A stretch of DNA of 64,000 bases from Pyrus communis. Its lineage: Eukaryota; Streptophyta; Magnoliopsida; Rosales; Rosaceae. The notes under the pieces were generated by a model that was given only the letters and a program-made list of their open reading frames with translations, made no database searches and was not told the DNA's origin. The translations under genes and the position numbers were made by a program. Position 1 is the stretch's first letter, and the number at the start of each line of letters is the position of its first letter. The stretch covers positions 13,766,222 to 13,830,221 of the forward strand of contig NC_084818.1 of assembly GCF_963583255.1 (NCBI RefSeq). The letters are read 5' to 3'. Of this stretch, positions 34,611 through 47,968 are shown one piece after another.

Positions 34611-36077
34611 TTTCCACATACGGCAGTAAACAATCAATGCTCAAAATTTGTATGTTAACAAATTAAAATATAGGACACTTAGTTGGGTTGAAATATGAGC
34701 TAAATGAAATGGACACAAAAGTTCCAATAATTCAATCTTTAAAGTTCGGCTACATCTATTGTGTTGCTCGGATTCTATTCATTACAAGACTAAAAATAGC
34801 AGTCGGCTAATACATGAACCTTTTTTCTCTTTAGATCTTCTTCCCAAATACAGAATGTGCTTACCCCCCGCCTTGTATAGGCCCTCATGAACCCCTAGCC
34901 TTGGGCCTTCACAACTTAGCATTTAATGCGCCACCTACGTAGACTAGCATACTAAAACTTTTTCACCTATCAACCAGGTATTTGGCAATGAAGTGATAGG
35001 CGTTCAGTTAAGAAAGCGTGCATTTTCAAAATGGTGCGAGCCGAGCATCTCGCTCGGCCTTCGTTATCCCACCCCGTCTCTCTGAGTGCTGCTCTAAGCA
35101 CGTTTACATCCCATCTTGGGTTTCTATCACTGACTGTAGTTCACCATGTGGCCTGATTGTCCTTTAATAGACTTGTCCCTATAGACTTATGCCATAAAGT
35201 TGTCAGACTGCCCACGTGCCCCTAGCGTTGGAAAAGTACTTTACATATCTTGATCGGACTGGAATTATAAGCGGTCGGCTTTAGCACATGGGATCATTCT
35301 TTTTTGAACCTCTCGGGCCTTAGGTTTCTTGAACTTCTTGGGGCTTTTCATGGCCTCCTTTCTGGCCTGCACCATTACATGGGCCTAAAAAGTGCCTTAT
35401 TAAAAGATAGTAATGTAATTTCGCACAAACCAAACTTTGCTTTTTTTGGTTTCAAATCTTGCCCATATGTCATTATTGCATCTTTAATTTTTTTTTTTTT
35501 TTTTAAACTTCTCTCTCTCTCTCTCTCCCCTTTCTTTCACTCACATTTCCCTCTAGCTTCTCTCTTTTTCCATATTATAGTTTTTTTTTAATTTTATATT
35601 TACGAACACAGTGGTTGTGATTCATCTAGTTATAACAAAATAATATAAGATGTTAAGTTGGCAACTAAAATATTGATGTGAAAAGAAGTCAAAGGACTTG
35701 AATCAAAAGTTGGCAAGATACAAGTTTCAATCGAAGTAATATCATCACTAGAGAGAAGCCTAAATTTCCTTTTTTTTTTTTAATTTTTTGAAAAGGCAAT
35801 GTAAGCTTTAATTAGTACAACAATATCATTAACCTTCAATTTCAAACTTCCAAAAATATTATTCAAATGTTTTTGTTAAAAAGTAAAACATCACTACAAA
35901 GAACAAGAATTAAATAGACATGATTAAACCAATATGACTATTGAACTTATCAATTATAGTCTCTCAAAACTTGCATACCAAGTCTTGTCATTTGCTTAAA
36001 AATAATTGATTATGAATATAAGGTGTGTTGTGTTCATTGTCTTAATACTGTCTTTCAGCACCAATCGATCATGAATG
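34611..36077. other. Spacer of the middle tandem block
   Basis: Unique-looking spacer with T and CT tracts (35490-35530) and partial matches to 50600-52160, for example around CCTATCAACCAGGTATTT. No gene is supported. Confidence 0.6.
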
Positions 36078-36331
36078 CTAGTGGCGAAACATTGGGAAGA
36101 CGGGGAACCTCATAAGCCCATCTTTACAATATAAACCATCATGTTCATCGCAAATGAAGTAGTAAGGTTGCCGCCTTTTGAGCACAAACTCAAAGCCGTC
36201 TTCGCCTTTTTGTGTCTGATTTCCCACCATTCTTGCTCAACTCAAGCCACAGTTCAAGAAACTCTGAAAGTCTTGGAACAAATACACGTTGTAAGGACGT
36301 ATGGTGTCACTTGGTGGTTTATACTTGAAAA
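36078..36331 (-). pseudogene. Phytocyanin copy B, exon 2 only
   Basis: This matches exon 2 of the intact paralogue from the acceptor (TTTGTAG) at 36332 to a stop at 36080-36078. TGA at 36239-36237 truncates it, and the copper-site His of the LHC motif is Tyr (LYC), with Gly-to-Asp nearby. Exon 1 and promoter are absent. The homology upstream breaks at about 36465, where the LINE begins, and block flank resumes only beyond the LINE at about 48045. Confidence 0.87.
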
Positions 36332-36782
36332 CTACAAACACCCAAACATCATTTATCATGTAATTGTGGAGACTTGATGAAAGTTTTCATTGCTATAGAT
36401 CGATCGTTTGACGCATTATGTTACCAAATTGTCGATATATTATTTACAATAGAAATTGCATCTCATGACTCCTGTGGTGAGAGCCCCAAACGTTCAACAT
36501 CGTGTTTCTAACTAGCAACGATCTTCCTTTATGTCCCTCATATTTGGCAACAAACATGATGGTGATCCTCTGTTGGTTGAGGATTTGGCGCAAGCCAAAC
36601 GAAGCTGCATCTTATTTCCCTCTACCTATGCTCCAACTACATCTGCGATGGCTGCGGTTGGGCAGCCCCGCCGATCGCCATGAACTAGGTCACCTAGAAC
36701 TGCAGTAGTTTGCGGAACGACCCAATAGTTCAAGCTCTAGAAATTCTCATTTCCCAACAAGTTCCCCAACTTCTCTTTCTCT

Positions 36783-39661
36783 GTGAAAGAGAAGTGCGAT
36801 AGGAAGATATGTTTGTATGTTCAAAATCATTTGGGTTTTTGTAATTCCTTTTCTGTTTCTAGTTCTGGTAATTTAGATAGTCTTGCATTATTTTGGTCGG
36901 AGGAGATCCCTCACCAAATTTTGTCCTCTTATGTGCATCATATTAATGCTGAAATTGGTATGGCTGATGATGTTTGTCAATGGAGGATTACTGGTTTTTA
37001 TGGTTTTATCGCCACTACAGAAAGGTACAAATCTTGGGATCTCATTCAGTCTCTGAGTACTGTGAGCTCATTACCCTGGCTTATTCTTGGGGGTTTTAAT
37101 GAGGTGATCCTGGCCTCTGAGAAATTTGGAGGCAAGGTGAGTAGCTATTCCCAAATGCAATGTTTTAGGGACGTGGTTCGACATTGCAACCTATTAAACT
37201 TGAGTTTTGAGGGTGATTCCTTCACTTGGGCGAACTCAATTACAAAATGTCGTTTAGATTGCTATCTTGTTTCTCCGGATTGGCGACTACTGTTGAATTA
37301 TTTGAAGGTTATCCATCTTGCTCCATTGACTTCAAACCACATCCTTATCCTCCTTAAAGTACGGCAAGGCCCATCACAGGTTCATGGAAAGCACAAATAA
37401 TTCCGCTTTGAAGAAGCGTGGCTCCAACTAGAGGATTGTTCACAAGTGGCCTTCGCATAATGGTCTAAAGAGTTCTATGACACCTTCTCTTTAAATGCCT
37501 GTGAGAAAATTAAAGCAGCTAGGGTTGAGCTACTAAAATGGAATCACTATTTTTATTCGGTTAAGGGGGAGATATCTATGATTCTAGAGAAAATGCGAAT
37601 GCTCTTTCAGTTTCTGTCTGCATCTTCAGAGTGGGAACTTGGAAGCACCCTTCATGGTAAGCTCGAGTCTCTGCTCTCCCAAGAGGAAGCTCACTAGCGT
37701 CAGCTGTCTAAGGTTGCTTGGCTTCACGATGGGGACAAGAACACAAAATACTTTCATCAGAAAGCCTTTAATCAGCATCGAAAAAACTGCATCAAGGGTC
37801 TTTTTGATGTGAATAGGGTCTAGATACAAGTTTGGAGGATATTCAGCAAGTGGTGGTGGACTATTTCTCTCAAATCTTTTCCTTTAATGAGTTACCCCAA
37901 AGATGAATCAATTCTTACTTGCTTCTTATTCGAATGAAGAAATTAAACATGTCATTTTTCAAATGGATCCCCACACAGCCTCTGGCCAATACGGAATACC
38001 CCCTATTTTTTTCCAGAAATTTTGGAGCATAGTTGGCTCTGATGTCACCTGTCTTGTCCGGTCATTTTTGTCCACGGGACATATCTTGTGACAACTCAAC
38101 TACATGCTGGTGTCCCTTATTCCTAAGACCACGAATCCTCAAAACATGACTCAACTTCGTCTAATAGCGCCTTGCGATGTCCTTTATAAAATTGGAGCTA
38201 AGGTGATTGTTAATCGATTGAAAAAGGTTCTTGATTATGCTATTTTGTCTCAACAATGTGCTTTTATGCCTAGGCAAGTGATTTCAGACAACTCCCTTAT
38301 CGCCTCTGAAGTGGGCCATTATTTGCATAATCTTCGGAGGGGTAAACGGGGATATATGGCTATAAACCTTGATGTGAGCAGAGCATATTACAGGATGGAG
38401 TGGACCTTTCTCCATGGGATGATGATTAAGTTGGGTTTTGACTTAGCTTGAGATTATTATGAACTGTGTCTGCTCAGTTTCTTATTCCTTCCTTGTCAAT
38501 GGCGAGACCATTGGTCACATCATTCCCTTTCGAAGGCTTCGATAAGGAGATCCTTTGTCCCCTTACCTCCTTCTGTTATGTGCAGAAGGACTGACCAGTC
38601 TAATAGCTAGGTTTGAGCGTGATGCACACATTCACAGTGTCTCCATTTGTCATTCGCTCTTATTATTTGTCAATGACAGTCTTCTGTTTCTCCAAGCTTC
38701 TTTTCAAGAATGCTGGTACTTGAAAGAAATCCTCCATTATTACGAGATGGCTTCAAGACAATGCATTAATTTTCAGAAAAGTGCAGTTTCTTTCAGCCCT
38801 AACATTAGGCATGCAATTTAAGACTAACTTGCTACTTTCCTGGGGGTCACCAGTGGTTATTGGTTGTCGACGTTCCGAGTGCTTTGCCCATATCAAAGAC
38901 TGGTTATGGAAGAAGCTCAAATACTGGAAAGATAAACTTCTTAGCGTAGCCAGGAAATAGGTTCTCATCAAAGTGGTCAAACAATCCCTCTTCTGGATCT
39001 ATACAATGAATTGTTTTCTGCTGCCCAAGATGTTTTGCAATGATCTACAGTGCATTCTATGTCGGTTTTGGTAGAGGGACAACAAGAATTCACGATGCAT
39101 TCACTGGCTCTCATGGGAGAACTTGTGTCGTCCAAAAGAGAATGGTGGGCTCAGCTCTCGTTCCCTCTATGACTTCAACCTTGCTCTTTTAGCTAAGCAG
39201 AGATGACGGCTCCTTCACAACCCAAATTCCCTCGCCTCTATTAGCAATGGCTGACGCGACCCCACTTGTTTCGACCCCTTTGTTCCCACCCCGACCGATG
39301 TGCTGTTGAGTGGGTCTTAGATATGATTGATGAAGAAACATCCTCGTGGAAGGCATATCTAATCAATGCTTTATTTCCTCCAGATGAGGCCGCTCTAGCT
39401 CTCTGTATTCCGTTAAGTGGAAGGCTTCCCCCGGATATATTAATGTGGCACAATGATTCCAAAGGTGTTTTTTCGGTTAAGAGTTCCTACAAAGTTGCCT
39501 ATGGTATGCGGGATTCACCATCCACATCGTCTGCAAGTATTCTAATGGGTTCAATGTGGAATTCCATCTGGAAAGCTAAGGTTCCAGGTAAAATCAAGAT
39601 GTGCGTTTGGAAAGCTTGTCATAATATACTCCCTACCTATTCGGCGCTGTTAACCAAAGGG
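36783..39661 (+). pseudogene. LINE ORF2, endonuclease and reverse transcriptase, broken
   Basis: The endonuclease half (36783-37400) contains WLILGGFNEV, where the usual GDFNE catalytic Asp is Gly, and a SPDWR-like end. The RT half (37903-38821) shows LVSLIPKT, RLIAPCDVLYKIGAKVIVNR, QCAFMPRQVISDNSLIASE and LLFVNDSLLF, where the catalytic F/YADD is VND. Stops at about 37400, 38090, 38450 and 38820 break it. A zf-RVT region (AKVPGKIKMCVWKACHNILP) follows at 39560-39640. It is catalytically dead on several counts. Confidence 0.85.
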
Positions 39662-39666
39662 GTGGC

Positions 39667-40903
39667 TGTCACGCCCCGATCCCAACAAACGTCGAGAATC
39701 GACACGTGACAAGGAAAATAACGTTTGTTGAATACGGTATGAGCGACTGAAGGAAATACTTTAAATGATAACCCAAATTAATATGAAGATAATTAAGTTC
39801 ACCACTTGATATTTACAAATATGTACATTCCAAAAAGAAGTACAACCTTCGCCAGACCAAAAGCAAGTTCAAGATGCTCAAAAGAAAGTCCCAAAATAAA
39901 AAGTACAAGAGTGAATCAAGGGTAACCTAACGCTCCAAGTCTTTGATACCGCACTGCTACCCCCACCTACGACCGTCTCGAAGTCTACTCAACCTTCACC
40001 TGTAAGTTCAGTGCCTCGAACCCACGCTAATGCACCTTAGCACGAGAGTCAAGGCATCACGTTCTATCACCTCCTGGGGCCGAGTCCAATTTGGCCGGGA
40101 AGGCCCTCAAATTGGCTCGCACCCAACGAAACCCTAAGGTGGGTGTTCTTCAATTCGGCTTCTTTGGTGTTCCAACGCCCCAATCACCAGTTGGGTCTTG
40201 TTCCTGGGTCCAAGGGAAGTTGAATAAGGGTGATGGTGAATGGTGACACTCACCGGAATGACGAATCGCCGTTGAGAATCACTGGGTTCTCCGGTGGAGT
40301 TCTACCTGAAGTAAGCCTCAAACAAACTTGATTTTTGGTGGAGATGGAAGGAAGGAGATAGTCAAGCAAGTTACAAGTGAAGTAGATAAGAAGGTCAGCT
40401 GAGAACCGGAGGAATTGGCTTGAAATTAGCAGGTTTTAATTTATGTTGGTGAAGCATACGGGTGACAAACTAAGGGGGGGGGGGGAAATGTCCCCTTCTC
40501 ACCTCCCTCAACGTCTTTTTATAATCCCCAAAAAAAAAATCTGATTGTTCCCTTTAGAAAAAACTAACTTAACCTTTACCCACTTATGGAATTTAATAAT
40601 TCCCACAATCTAAAGTTCACAATTCAAACGTCCGTAACTATACCGTTATAATTCGGACTCGCAAACGGCTTTCGCCTATGTATTCGTGGGTTCGAGATCT
40701 ATTAAAAAAAACTAGTTGTAAATTCCAATTGTCAATGAGAGATAAAGATTGATTATGAAACTTCCAACTCAATGCCAAATCAATTTCTAAACTTAAAATT
40801 AATGGTATTAAAATTAACTAATAAAGATCACGTAATCACGAAATACGAATTTAAAATACGGGGTACATAATGCATGGTGAAATTCCGGGGATGGGATTTC
40901 ACA
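39667..40903 (-). repeat. 3' LTR of the Gypsy element
   Basis: 1237 bp, TGTCACGCCCCGATCCC...GGGATTTCACA. It contains a G12 tract near 40474 and an A10 tract near 40530; the partner has G13 and A9. Confidence 0.95.
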
Positions 40904-40914
40904 TCCTTCCCCCC
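40904..40914 (-). other. Polypurine tract of the Gypsy element
   Basis: On the - strand GGGGGGAAGGA sits directly before the 3' LTR and 11 bases after the pol stop. Confidence 0.85.
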
Positions 40915-40925
40915 AAAAAAAAAGT

Positions 40926-43900
40926 TTAGTCCACTAAACTCGACGCACCTGAGTCAAATAGATGGGGATGATGTTGGCGCATTTCCACCTCTGGTTCCCA
41001 AGTTGACTCCTCCACCCCATGATTATTCCATAACACACGCACCAACGAAATGGTTTTGGTGCGGAGAGCTTTCTCTCTCCAATCAATAATTTCAACCAGG
41101 TATTCCTCATAAGTGAGATTCTCCTTAACCTGAATAGGCTCATAAGAAATGACATGGGAAGGATCACTACGGTACCTCCGGAGTGAAGAAACGTGGAACA
41201 CTGGGTGAATGTGAGACAACTCGGGAGGTAGAGCAAGGCGATAGGCAACTTCGCCCACTCCTTCTAGTACCTCAAATGGTCCAATGTATCTTGGACTAAG
41301 CTTCCCTTTACGCCCAAATCTAAAAACGCCTTTCATAGGTGAAACCCGTAAGAAGGCATATTCTCCAATATCGAACGTCACCTCACGTCGGTGAGGATTA
41401 GCATAACTCCGCTGTCTACTCTGAGCGGCTAATAAATGTTCACGAATCATAGAAATTTTTTCAGCCGCAACCTGTAACAACTCTGGTCCCAATAATTGAC
41501 GCTCTCCTACTTCGTCCCAGTATAAAGGAGACCTACACTTCCTCCCATAAAGTGCCTCATATGGTGCCATCTTAATACTAGCCTGGTAGCTGTTATTATA
41601 GGCAAATTCAATCAAAGATAGGTGTTTATCCCAATTGCCCTTCAATTCAAGTATGCAAGCTCGAAGCATATCTTCCAACGTCTGGATAGTGCGTTCGGAC
41701 TGACCATCGGTTTGAGGATGAAAAGCTGTGCTAAAACTTAACTTAGTTCCCATAGCATTATGAAGGCTACCCCAAAAACGTGAAGTGAAACGAGGATCAC
41801 GATCAGAAACGATGGATACTGGAACTCCATGCAACTTAATAATCACATCCAAGAATAGTCTTGCAAGTCGTTCAAGAGTATAAGTTTTCTTAACAGCAAT
41901 AAAATGTGCAGATTTCGTCAATCGATCGACGATCACCCAAATAGAATCGTGTCCATCACGAGTTTTCGGTAAGCCTGTCACAAAATCCATGGTAATGTAT
42001 TCCCATTTCCACTCGGGAATAGGGAGTGACTGAAGTAAGCCTGCAGGTCGTTGATGCTCTGCCTTAACTTGTTGACAAGTCAAACAATGTGCGACGAACT
42101 CAGCAATCTCTCTTTTCATATTTCCCCACCAGAAACTCTCTCGAATATCTCGATACATCTTTGTACTCCCAGGGTGAACGGAAAATGGGGAAGTATGAGC
42201 CTCCTCCATGACCTCCCTCCGTAGGTTTCTAACATCCGGAACACAAAGTCGAGTCCCGAAACGGAGTACACCACTGTCAGAAATAGTAAAATCGGGCCGA
42301 GTACCTGTTCGTACTTCATCCATGATCCGAACTAACTCTGGGTCCTCACTTTGGTTTGCCTGAATTCGATCAATTAACGTAGGTTGCACCGTAAGGGTTG
42401 CGAGGAGATGATCTCCACCCTGATCAATCAGCTCAATCTCCATTCTTTTAAGATCCTCTGTTAACTGACTGACCTGAAGTGGTAAAGCTGCGACACTAGT
42501 TAAGCGTTTTCGACTCAAGGCATCAGCAACTACATTCGCCTTACCAGGGTGATAGAGAATCTGACAATCATAATCTTTCACCAGCTCTAACCATCGTCTT
42601 TGTCGCAAGTTTAGCTCTCGCTGGGTGAAAATATACTTAAGGCTCTTATGATCTGTATAAATCTCGCAAAACTCCCCATAAAGATAATGTCGCCAAAGCT
42701 TTAATGCATAAACCACCGCAGCTAGTTCTAAATCATGGGTGGGATAATTAAGTTCATGCGGCTTAAGCTGGCGAGAACCATAAGCCACCACATTACCGTG
42801 CTGCATCAGAACGCAACCTAATCCCTTACGTGACGCATCAGTGTATACTACAAAGCTTCCAGAACTAGATGGAAGTGAAAGAACAGGTGCAGAGATGAGT
42901 CTCTTCTTTAGCTCCTCAAAACTAGCCTCACACTCATTATCCCAAACAAAAAGAGTATTCTTCCTTGTCAGTTTCGTCAGAGGAAGCGCCAATGCTGAAA
43001 AACCTTCAATAAATCTGCGATAATATCCAGCTAAGCCCAGAAAGCTCCGAATTTCAGTCACCGTGGTAGGTCGACTCCAACTGACAACTGCCTCCACTTT
43101 AGCAGGATCCACCTGAATACCATCCCTAGAAATCACATGGCCAAGAAATCCAACACTTTCTAACCAAAACTCACATTTGCTAAACTTAGCATACAACTGA
43201 TGGTCTCGCATCGTCTGTAAAACAAGTCTTAGATGTTCCTCATGTTCTATTGCACTCCTTGAATAAATCAGAATGTCATCGATGAACACCACCACAAATT
43301 GATCAATAAACGATCGGAACACCCTATTCATCAAGTCCATGAATGCAGCAGGGGCATTAGTCAGACCAAACGGTAAAACCAAGAACTCATAATGACCATA
43401 ACGAGTCTGAAAAGCTGTCTTTGCTATGTCCTGATCTCGGATCCTCAATTGATGATAACATGTCCTTAAATCTAACTTACTAAAATATTGAGCACCTTGA
43501 AGTTGATCAAACAAGTCATCAATCCTCGGCAAAGGGTATTTATTTCGGACTGTCACCTTATTAAGCTCACGATAATCAATGCACAAACGCATAGATCCGT
43601 CCTTTTTCTTCACAAAAAGAACAGGAGCACCCCATGGTGAAACACTAGGGCGAATCAAACCTTTATCCAACAACTCCTGTAATTGAACCTTAAGCTCCCT
43701 AAGTTCCAAAGGTGCCATTCGATATGGAGCCTTAGAAATAGGTGTGGTCCCTGGCATAAGATCAATGATGAACTCAATTTCCCTCACTGGGGGCAAGCTA
43801 GGCAACTCAACTGGAAACACATCAGGAAACTCCTTAACTACAGGGATGGCGTCAACCTCCCTATTTCCTTGATCGGTGGCCATGACGTGAGCTAGATAAC

Positions 43901-44156
43901 CTTGACACCCATGTTTCATAAGTCGCCTAGCCTTAGCGGCTGATATCATTGCTGGTGGTGGAATAGGTTTACGATCTCCATCAAACTGAAACTGAGGTCT
44001 ACCAAGTGGTCGAAAAGTTACCACTTTCTCAAAGCAATCAAAATTCGCACGATACAAGGATAAGTAATCCATGCCAATAATGACATCTAAATCTCGCATT
44101 GGAAGAATCATCAAATCCATTGTTATTTCACCCTGGCCCACCCTAGCCTCACACGA
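40926..44156 (-). CDS. pol: Gypsy pol: RT, RNase H, integrase, chromodomain (1071-aa ORF)
   Basis: The open frame from the first Met (44141) carries the protease C-terminal part ([11 protein letters not shown]), RT with [10 protein letters not shown] and [11 protein letters not shown], RNase H with [15 protein letters not shown], an integrase zinc finger ([23 protein letters not shown]), and the integrase core with [20 protein letters not shown] and [22 protein letters not shown]-terminal chromodomain ([24 protein letters not shown]) would steer integration to marked chromatin. The domains look complete and uninterrupted. It joins gag in the same frame but TGA at 44159-44157 separates them. 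The stop to the right of 40926 is ordinary. Confidence 0.93.
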   Translation of the reverse strand, partial: SCEARVGQGEITMDLMILPMRDLDVIIGMDYLSLYRANFDCFEKVVTFRPLGRPQFQFDGDRKPIPPPAMISAAKARRLMKHGCQGYLAHVMATDQGNREVDAIPVVKEFPDVFPVELPSLPPVREIEFIIDLMPGTTPISKAPYRMAPLELRELKVQLQELLDKGLIRPSVSPWGAPVLFVKKKDGSMRLCIDYRELNKVTVRNKYPLPRIDDLFDQLQGAQYFSKLDLRTCYHQLRIRDQDIAKTAFQTRYGHYEFLVLPFGLTNAPAAFMDLMNRVFRSFIDQFVVVFIDDILIYSRSAIEHEEHLRLVLQTMRDHQLYAKFSKCEFWLESVGFLGHVISRDGIQVDPAKVEAVVSWSRPTTVTEIRSFLGLAGYYRRFIEGFSALALPLTKLTRKNTLFVWDNECEASFEELKKRLISAPVLSLPSSSGSFVVYTDASRKGLGCVLMQHGNVVAYGSRQLKPHELNYPTHDLELAAVVYALKLWRHYLYGEFCEIYTDHKSLKYIFTQRELNLRQRRWLELVKDYDCQILYHPGKANVVADALSRKRLTSVAALPLQVSQLTEDLKRMEIELIDQGGDHLLATLTVQPTLIDRIQANQSEDPELVRIMDEVRTGTRPDFTISDSGVLRFGTRLCVPDVRNLRREVMEEAHTSPFSVHPGSTKMYRDIRESFWWGNMKREIAEFVAHCLTCQQVKAEHQRPAGLLQSLPIPEWKWEYITMDFVTGLPKTRDGHDSIWVIVDRLTKSAHFIAVKKTYTLERLARLFLDVIIKLHGVPVSIVSDRDPRFTSRFWGSLHNAMGTKLSFSTAFHPQTDGQSERTIQTLEDMLRACILELKGNWDKHLSLIEFAYNNSYQASIKMAPYEALYGRKCRSPLYWDEVGERQLLGPELLQVAAEKISMIREHLLAAQSRQRSYANPHRREVTFDIGEYAFLRVSPMKGVFRFGRKGKLSPRYIGPFEVLEGVGEVAYRLALPPELSHIHPVFHVSSLRRYRSDPSHVISYEPIQVKENLTYEEYLVEIIDWREKALRTKTISLVRVLWNNHGVEESTWEPEVEMRQHHPHLFDSGASSLVD

Positions 44157-45725
44157 TCAAACTACTTGAGTAACAATATAAGGTCCCGAAAAAGGTGAGG
44201 AAATAGAGTACGTCACATCCATTATCTCTATAGGTTTATCCAAAGACCTCACAAAATTATTTGATATAAATGAGTTCTCAGCCCCAGGGTCAAATAATGC
44301 TTTAGCAGGGAGTGAATCAAAATAAATAATACCTGTGATTGTGTTCGGTTCCGCCTCAGCCTCTAAAGTAGATAATGCACAGACTCTACCAACTCGTTGA
44401 GTACCTGCCTGAGACGTCCCAACTCCACTGCCCTGGGCCCCAACTCGCTGAGAAGCTCCATTAGACTGCCTACCACTTTGCTGCCCAGTCCTCTGCTGAC
44501 CCGAGCCTGAATGTGCTACAACAGGCCTACTCTGTGCTGAAGATGCCACTGAGCCCCCAATACTGGCAGCAGGTCTGCCGGCACCACCAGCGGTAATATG
44601 GGGACAATCACGAAAGAAGTGACCAATCTCGCCGCACCGGTAACAAGTCTTAGAACTGGCTCTACATGTGCCATTATGTCCGCGTCCGCAATGAGCGCAA
44701 ATCCGTGGAAGTGTCTTATGTGCCTGGTCATGAGATCCCCTGGAATAACTCTCTGAACGACCTCCAGAAGAAAGTTGGGGTCCACGTCTAAACGTGTTCT
44801 GGGTACCTCCTCGGAAACGGTTCTGATGACTCGCCCCGGTAGTATGCTGGGAGCCTCCTCTCGAAGTAGCCTGGAAATCCCCACGAGAAGTACCCTGGTA
44901 TTCACTATGTGACGATCCTTGAGAACCACCATACAAGAATCCCTGACGCTTTTGGAATTTACCAGAAAACGCATCGGATGTCTGACCCTCTGCCCGGGCC
45001 CTCTTCCTATGTTCCCCACCTTCCCGTGCATCGCGCCCTTCATTAATCTCAGCCGTGCGTGCACGATCAATTGCCTGAGCGTAAGAAGGCAATCCTTGGA
45101 CCGATAATAGATTTCTGATACTAGGCTTGAACCCCCTAATAAGTTTCTTCGTTTTCTTATCTTCAGGAAAAGGCTGAGAGAAACGGTAAAGTCGAGTATA
45201 ACGGGCCACATAATCAGCAACTGTATCAGTACCCTGCTCCACAGTGGCAAACTCAGCCTCCAACTCATCTCGAAAAGACTCGGGAAAATACTGCTCAAAG
45301 AATGCAGTATAAAACCGCTCCCAAGTAAAAGATCCCCTGGCTAATAATAAGGGACGGGTGATCTGCCACCACTCATAGGCCTCACCTTTCAACATATACG
45401 CTGCAAGATCAACCTGTTCCTCAGATGAGCAACGCAATACAGTGAAAATTCTGGCGATCTGATTGATCCAGGTCTCAGCCGCCCACGGATCAGCACCACC
45501 ATCAAAGGAATGCGGCTTATGGGTACGGAACTCCCCGTACAAAGACTTCTCTTTGCTAGAAGCCGCCCGAACATGAGTCTGCATCAACTGTGTCAAATCC
45601 TCGATGGCCCGAAATGCTCCATCGGGTCCATCATAATCATGGCTAGCCTCCTGACCAGAAGCAGGAGTGCCCTCATCGGGAACATCATCCCCAAACTACT
45701 GAGTAGTACCGTGTGAGGTCGACAT
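44157..45725 (-). pseudogene. gag: Gypsy gag-protease frame, with a stop at codon 10
   Basis: The natural ATG is probably at 45725-45723, but TAG at 45698-45696 (codon 10) interrupts. The frame reopens and from Met 45596 gives 479 residues: a retrotrans_gag core (about 25-170), a Ser/Gly/Arg-rich linker (about 210-290), a small Cys cluster at 300-311 and a zinc knuckle CYRCGEIGHFFRDC (318-331). The protease begins near the C terminus as ALFDPGAENSFIS, with Pro in the usual D-S-G active site. TGA at 44159-44157 ends it before pol. Translation from a downstream Met could still produce a gag lacking 43 N-terminal residues. Both stops could be single changes. Confidence 0.88.
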
Positions 45726-45862
45726 AATGTCTGGTACAAAAAGAATTTAACGTAATCATATAAACAACATTCGAGAGACGAAATCATGGACCAATCAAGG
45801 TTCATTACTTAACCCACCCAAGACTTCTCACCCTAGGGTTAAGGTATGAAACCCTGAACCTA

Positions 45863-45874
45863 AGCTCTGATACC
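45863..45874 (-). other. Primer-binding site of the Gypsy element
   Basis: On the - strand TGGTATCAGAGC lies eight bases or so after the 5' LTR, the standard match to the 3' end of initiator tRNA-Met. Confidence 0.9.
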
Positions 45875-45882
45875 ACATTAAT

Positions 45883-47119
45883 TGTCACGCCCCGATCCCA
45901 ACAAACGTCGAGAATCGACACGTGACAAGGAAAATAACGTTTGTTGAATACGGTATGAGCGACTGAAGGAAATACTTTAAATGATAACCCAAATTAATAT
46001 GAAGATAATTAAGTTCACCACTTGATATTTACAAATATGTACATTCCAAAAAGAAGTACAACCTTCGCCAGACCAAAAGCAAGTTCAAGATGCTCAAAAG
46101 AAAGTCCCAAAATAAAAAGTACAAGAGTGAATCAAGGGTAACCTAACGCTCCAAGTCTTTGATACCGCACTGCTACCCCCACCTACGACCGTCTCGAAGT
46201 CTACTCAACCTTCACCTGTAAGTTCAGTGCCTCGAACCCACGCTAATGCACCTTAGCACGAGAGTCAAGGCATCACGTTCTATCACCTCCTGGGGCCGAG
46301 TCCAATTTGGCCGGGAAGGCCCTCAAATTGGCTCGCACCCAACGAAACCCTAAGGTGGGTGTTCTTCAATTCGGCTTCTTTGGTGTTCCAACGCCCCAAT
46401 CACCAGTTGGGTCTTGTTCCTGGGTCCAAGGGAAGTTGAATAAGGGTGATGGTGAATGGTGACACTCACCGGAATGACGAATCGCCGTTGAGAATCACTG
46501 GGTTCTCCGGTGGAGTTCTACCTGAAGTAAGCCTCAAACAAACTTGATTTTTGGTGGAGATGGAAGGAAGGAGATAGTCAAGCAAGTTACAAGTGAAGTA
46601 GATAAGAAGGTCAGCTGAGAACCGGAGGAATTGGCTTGAAATTAGTAGGTTTTAATTTATGTTGGTGAAGCATACGGGTGACAAACTAAGGGGGGGGGGG
46701 GGAAATGTCCCCTTCTCACCTCCCTCAACGTCTTTTTATAATCCCCAAAAAAAAATCTGATTGTTCCCTTTAGAAAAAACTAACTTAACCTTTACCCACT
46801 TATGGAATTTAATAATTCCCACAATCTAAAGTTCACAATTCAAACGTCCGTAACTATACCGTTATAATTCGGACTCGCAAACGGCTTTCGCCTATGTATT
46901 CGTGGGTTCGAGATCTATTAAAAAAAACTAGTTGTAAATTCCAATTGTCAATGAGAGATAAAGATTGATTATGAAACTTCCAACTCAATGCCAAATCAAT
47001 TTCTAAACTTAAAATTAATGGTATTAAAATTAACTAATAAAGATCACGTAATCACGAAATACGAATTTAAAATACGGGGTACATAATGCATGGTGAAATT
47101 CCGGGGATGGGATTTCACA
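45883..47119 (-). repeat. 5' LTR of the Gypsy element
   Basis: 1237 bp, near-identical to 39667-40903. It is flanked outside by the target duplication GTGGC. Confidence 0.95.
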
Positions 47120-47124
47120 GTGGC

Positions 47125-47968
47125 AGTGGACAACACCTATCTTTTCTGTAGTTTCTCTCCAGAGTCAGTGCTACATGTGTTTAATTCTTGTCCTTTCGCC
47201 TGCTCTATCTACCTCATTGCCAACTTGAACCTTGTTGTCCCTCATGGTGTCTCAACCTAGTTTTGTGAGTGGTTTTATCATTGCGTGACCTCGTTTTCTG
47301 CCGATCAACACAATATGTTTTTGGTGCTCATTCACTCAATTTGGCGGGCCAATAACATGTTAATATGGGAGGATAAACTTGATAACCCTGCTTTGATAGG
47401 CTATATGGCCAATCTTTTTTTGCACAATTTCCTTAAAGCCCAACCTGCTATTCCTCCCAAACCTTTTGCACTCGCCATCCTGCTGGTGTGCTCCCCCCTC
47501 CGAATAGGTAAAAACAAATGTTGATGGGTCTTTCTATTCTGCTGCGAATTTGGGGGGTGTTGGTGTAGTTTTTTGTGACGAAGCCGATAGCTATGCAGGA
47601 GGTTTTGTCCGAAAAATACCACATGTGACTAACCCCAACATGGTTGAACTTATGGCTACTTAGGATGGGATTCTATGGGTTGTGCAGCGGCACTGGCAGC
47701 AGTCATTTTGGAAAGTGACGCCCTGCAGGTGGTTCAAGACATCGGTAGCTTGAATAAGGGCTTCTCGCCTACTGATCTCTTGGTTGAGGATATCAGAGAA
47801 GGTCTAAGAGTCTTTGTTAAATCTAAGGTTATTCATGTTCGTCGATCAAATGTTGTGGCACACTGTATGGCCAAGTTGGCCTTGTCCTCTAATTTCAATT
47901 CTTGTTGGTTTGAGGAACCTCCAGATTCATTGTCGGAGGTTGTTCTACAAGACTGTATGCTTTCTTGA
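47125..47968 (+). pseudogene. LINE ORF2, C-terminal RNase H part, broken
   Basis: It continues the reading across the Gypsy insertion (VAVDNTYLFCSFSPESVLHV), then RNase H-like coding (VDGSFYSAANLGGVGVVF, WVVQRHW) with a stop near 47662 and frame changes. It ends at 47968 before the A-rich tail. Confidence 0.7.

Larger units (their letters stand above)
39667..47119 (-). mobile_element. Young Ty3/Gypsy chromovirus, full length
   Basis: A 7453-bp element on the - strand has two 1237-bp LTRs and a 5-bp target duplication GTGGC (39662-39666 and 47120-47124). It carries a primer-binding site TGGTATCAGAGC for initiator tRNA-Met and a polypurine tract. By hand comparison the LTRs differ by one substitution and two one-base homopolymer length changes, so the insertion is very recent. 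Domain order PR-RT-RH-INT-chromodomain marks a chromovirus, close to the Tekay/Del type. Two in-frame stops and a protease active-site change affect coding. Confidence 0.96.

Noticed and set aside
47285..47524. 79-aa host gene
   Set aside because: It continues the LINE coding sequence interrupted by the Gypsy element.
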